The position numbers and the translations under genes were made by a program. A DNA stretch of 64,000 nucleotides, taken from the NCBI GenBank assembly GCA_018830285.1, contig JAHJSB010000055.1:186001-250000 (forward strand). Reading direction: 5' to 3'. Positions within the stretch are counted from its first letter, which is position 1, and each line of letters begins with the position of its first letter. Source of the DNA: Alphaproteobacteria bacterium (GTDB taxonomy: Bacteria; Pseudomonadota; Alphaproteobacteria; Caulobacterales; Hyphomonadaceae). Below are positions 62,091 through 64,000 of the stretch, one piece after another. The notes beneath the pieces are model-generated. The model had not been told where the DNA came from, made no database searches, and saw only the letters and a list, made by a program, of their open reading frames with translations.

Positions 62091-63920
62091 ATGGAAAAGC
62101 AAGATCAGCGCAATTTCCTGATCGCGATGGCGCTGATGGTCGCTTTCGTGTTCGGCTACCAGAAAGTCTTCATGGAGCCGGCGCAGAAGCGCTTTGAGGC
62201 CCAGCAGGCCGCGATCACCGCCGATGAGCAGACCGGGGTGAGCGTAAACGAACTGAGCAATGTTCCGGCGATTGCGGCGACCAAGACAGTCGAGGAAGCG
62301 ATTTCCGGGCCGGGCCGGGTCAAGTTTGATGGCGAATCCGTCGATGGATCGATCCGGCTTGCCGGGTCGCGGATCGACGATCTCAGCCTGCGCAAGCACT
62401 TCCTGACCGTGGAGAAGAAGCAGGAAATACGCCTGTTCCGCCCGGAAGCGAGTGAATACGGATATTTCGCGACCTATTACTGGGCAGACGGCACGTCGCT
62501 GGTCGCGGGCCGCAATTCGCCCTGGGTGCAGGTCGGACTGGGCCATCTGACGACGACCTCGCCGATCAAGCTGCGCCTTGAAACGCCGGGCCTGACCATC
62601 GACCGAACGGTTTCAGTTGATGAGAATTACATGTTCTCTTTCGAGGATACGCTGACCAATACAGGCGATGCCGAACGCACGGTTCGCGCCATTGGCTCGG
62701 TTGAGCGGCACGGCGACTTCAAGGGCTTCCTCGAATTGACCGATCCCGGCTCTGCCGCCGCCGGTGGTCTTGCCCATATGGGCCTGATGGGCGTGGTCGA
62801 CGGCGAGTTGCGCCTGAAGAAGTACAAGCCGCTGCTCGCCCTCAAGAACATTGACGGGGAAACGGATGAAGGCACCTTCCCGTCCACGCAAGGCGGCTGG
62901 TGGGGCCTGACGGACAAATACTGGCTGGGCGCGCTGGTGCCACAGCAGGACCGGCCGTTCAACGGGGTCGTCAACAAGAAGTCGATTGCCACTGACGGTC
63001 CGCTGGAAGTGCGCACCGAGAGCGAGGCCTTCATCCTTGCGCCGGGCGCGAGCCAGACTGCCCAGAATCGTATCTTCGCCGGTGCCAAACGTTTCGAAGT
63101 CCTGCAGGACTACCAGAACGAGGACGGCATCCCGCGCATGGTCGATGCCATCGACTGGGGCTGGGCCTTCTTCCTGACCAAGCCCTTCTTCTATGCGCTG
63201 GAATACCTTGCGGGCGTGCTCGGCTCGTTCGGCTGGGCGATCCTCGCCTTCACGGTCCTGATCAAGCTGCCGCTCGTGCCGCTGTTCAACCAGAGCTACA
63301 AGTCCATGGCCAAGATGAAGAAGCTGCAGGAGCCGATGAAGGAGCTCAATGAGCGCTTTGCCGCCGATCCCCAGCGCAAGCAGCAGGAAATCATGAAGCT
63401 GTACAAGCAGGAAGGGGCCAACCCGATTGGCGGCTGCGTTCCGATCCTGTTCACCATCCCGATTTTCTATGCGCTCTACAAGACGCTCTTTGTAACGCTG
63501 GAAATGCGCCATACGCCCTTCCTGTTCCTGAAGGACCTTTCGGCGCCGGACCCGACCGCGATCGGCAACCTGTTCGGCCTGCTGCCCTGGGCTGCGTCCG
63601 ACATCAAGGCTATTCCCGTGATCGGCTTGGTCATCGGCATCGGCATCCTGCCGCTGCTCTATGGCGTTACGATGGCGGCGCTGCAGAGCCTCAGCCCGGC
63701 ACCGACGGATAAGACGCAGAAAATGGTGATCCAGGCCATGCCGATCGTGTTCACGTTCGTGTTCGGCGGCTTTGCGGCAGGCCTGGTGATGTACTGGGTG
63801 TGGAGCAACATCCTGTCCTTCGCACAGCAATATTTCATCATGCGCCGCAACGGGGTCGATACCGAACTCGGCAAGACGATTTCGCGCCTGTTGGGGCGTG
63901 AAAAAGAACCGGCGGACTGA
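62091..63920 (+). CDS. yidC: Membrane protein insertase YidC
   Basis: YidC inserts and folds inner-membrane proteins, alone or with SecYEG. The 609-residue protein has TM1 (about 8-25, FLIAMALMVAFVFGYQK), a large periplasmic domain (to about residue 355) and the conserved C-terminal core. In that core FGWAILAFTVLIKLPLVPLF carries the hydrophilic-groove arginine/lysine region and QQEIMKLYKQEGANPIGGC is the cytoplasmic loop. Gram-negative length is normal. No yidD is present between rnpA and yidC. Confidence 0.97.
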   Translation: MEKQDQRNFLIAMALMVAFVFGYQKVFMEPAQKRFEAQQAAITADEQTGVSVNELSNVPAIAATKTVEEAISGPGRVKFDGESVDGSIRLAGSRIDDLSLRKHFLTVEKKQEIRLFRPEASEYGYFATYYWADGTSLVAGRNSPWVQVGLGHLTTTSPIKLRLETPGLTIDRTVSVDENYMFSFEDTLTNTGDAERTVRAIGSVERHGDFKGFLELTDPGSAAAGGLAHMGLMGVVDGELRLKKYKPLLALKNIDGETDEGTFPSTQGGWWGLTDKYWLGALVPQQDRPFNGVVNKKSIATDGPLEVRTESEAFILAPGASQTAQNRIFAGAKRFEVLQDYQNEDGIPRMVDAIDWGWAFFLTKPFFYALEYLAGVLGSFGWAILAFTVLIKLPLVPLFNQSYKSMAKMKKLQEPMKELNERFAADPQRKQQEIMKLYKQEGANPIGGCVPILFTIPIFYALYKTLFVTLEMRHTPFLFLKDLSAPDPTAIGNLFGLLPWAASDIKAIPVIGLVIGIGILPLLYGVTMAALQSLSPAPTDKTQKMVIQAMPIVFTFVFGGFAAGLVMYWVWSNILSFAQQYFIMRRNGVDTELGKTISRLLGREKEPAD

Positions 63921-63923
63921 ATC

Positions 63924-64000
63924 ATGGACACGCGCCCGGCCCCGAGTGAAGACCAGATTGAAACCGGGCGGCTCTTGTTCGCCGGCCCGGTCGACTTCGT
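63924..64000 (+). CDS. engB: GTPase EngB/YsxC (N-terminal fragment)
   Basis: Only 25 codons are in the window. They read MDTRPAPSEDQIETGRLLFA then GPVDFV, matching the start of alphaproteobacterial EngB, which precedes its G1 loop. EngB is needed for 50S ribosome assembly. It follows yidC by three bases. The assignment rests partly on the typical gene order. Confidence 0.75.
   Translation, partial: MDTRPAPSEDQIETGRLLFAGPVDF

Overview
The window is high-G+C, densely packed chromosomal DNA from an alphaproteobacterium. The best guess is a Hyphomonadaceae- or Caulobacterales-like, probably marine, heterotroph. Supporting signs are the rpmH-rnpA-yidC-engB order, a CobS/CobT pair, class 2 dihydroorotate dehydrogenase, System I cytochrome c maturation genes (ccmABCDG), a mesaconyl-CoA hydratase (ethylmalonyl-CoA pathway), a CtrA-like TTAA-N7-CTAA site and many short overlapping operons. 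This placement is an inference from gene content and style; no 16S gene is present. I found no tRNA, rRNA, CRISPR array, phage or intact insertion sequence.

Layout. 1-7126: a partial serine hydrolase, a CitE-like malyl-CoA lyase/thioesterase, an ArsC-like protein, mesaconyl-CoA hydratase, two small membrane proteins, then dapF-mtaB-ftsY. 7130-12560: a small XRE regulator with a membrane partner behind a double palindromic operator, a D-aminoacylase-type amidohydrolase, an EamA transporter, yciB, a Nudix hydrolase and a MarR-type protein with a histone-H1-like tail. 12571-18840: the ccmABCDG operon, divergent from acnA, then a DUF1223 protein. 18844-25695: a four-gene Gld-like ABC/DUF4340 operon and a creatininase-family gene next to purK-purE. 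25839-32237: a diguanylate cyclase, small proteins, a degenerate SDR, PhoD, RluD, a DUF3108 protein and rpmB.

32447-45665: a YtcJ-like lipoprotein amidohydrolase, a GST, cobS-(dienelactone hydrolase)-cobT and a DUF900 lipoprotein hydrolase. A short decayed island follows (40404-41636). It holds a GIY-YIG endonuclease remnant, several hairpin repeats and a low-G+C P-loop kinase-like gene interrupted by one amber codon, which overlaps the 3' end of argG. Next come a large coiled-coil membrane protein with a CtrA-like promoter, DUF4112 and DUF952. 45666-64000: pyrD, a MATE transporter, a PAP2 phosphatase, a GltP-type symporter, hrpB and an OmpA-like lipoprotein. Then a minus-strand run DUF547-TVP38-flavoprotein reductase-histidine kinase-RluA, a CntA/GbcA-style Rieske oxygenase, a second serine hydrolase, and rpmH-rnpA-yidC-engB (engB cut by the window end).

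Most of the window is core metabolism and housekeeping. The parts most worth following up are the decayed island beside argG, the XRE operator module, the Gld-like operon, the DUF547-TVP38-reductase operon, the CtrA-linked coiled-coil protein and an 18-bp sequence repeated in two promoter regions.
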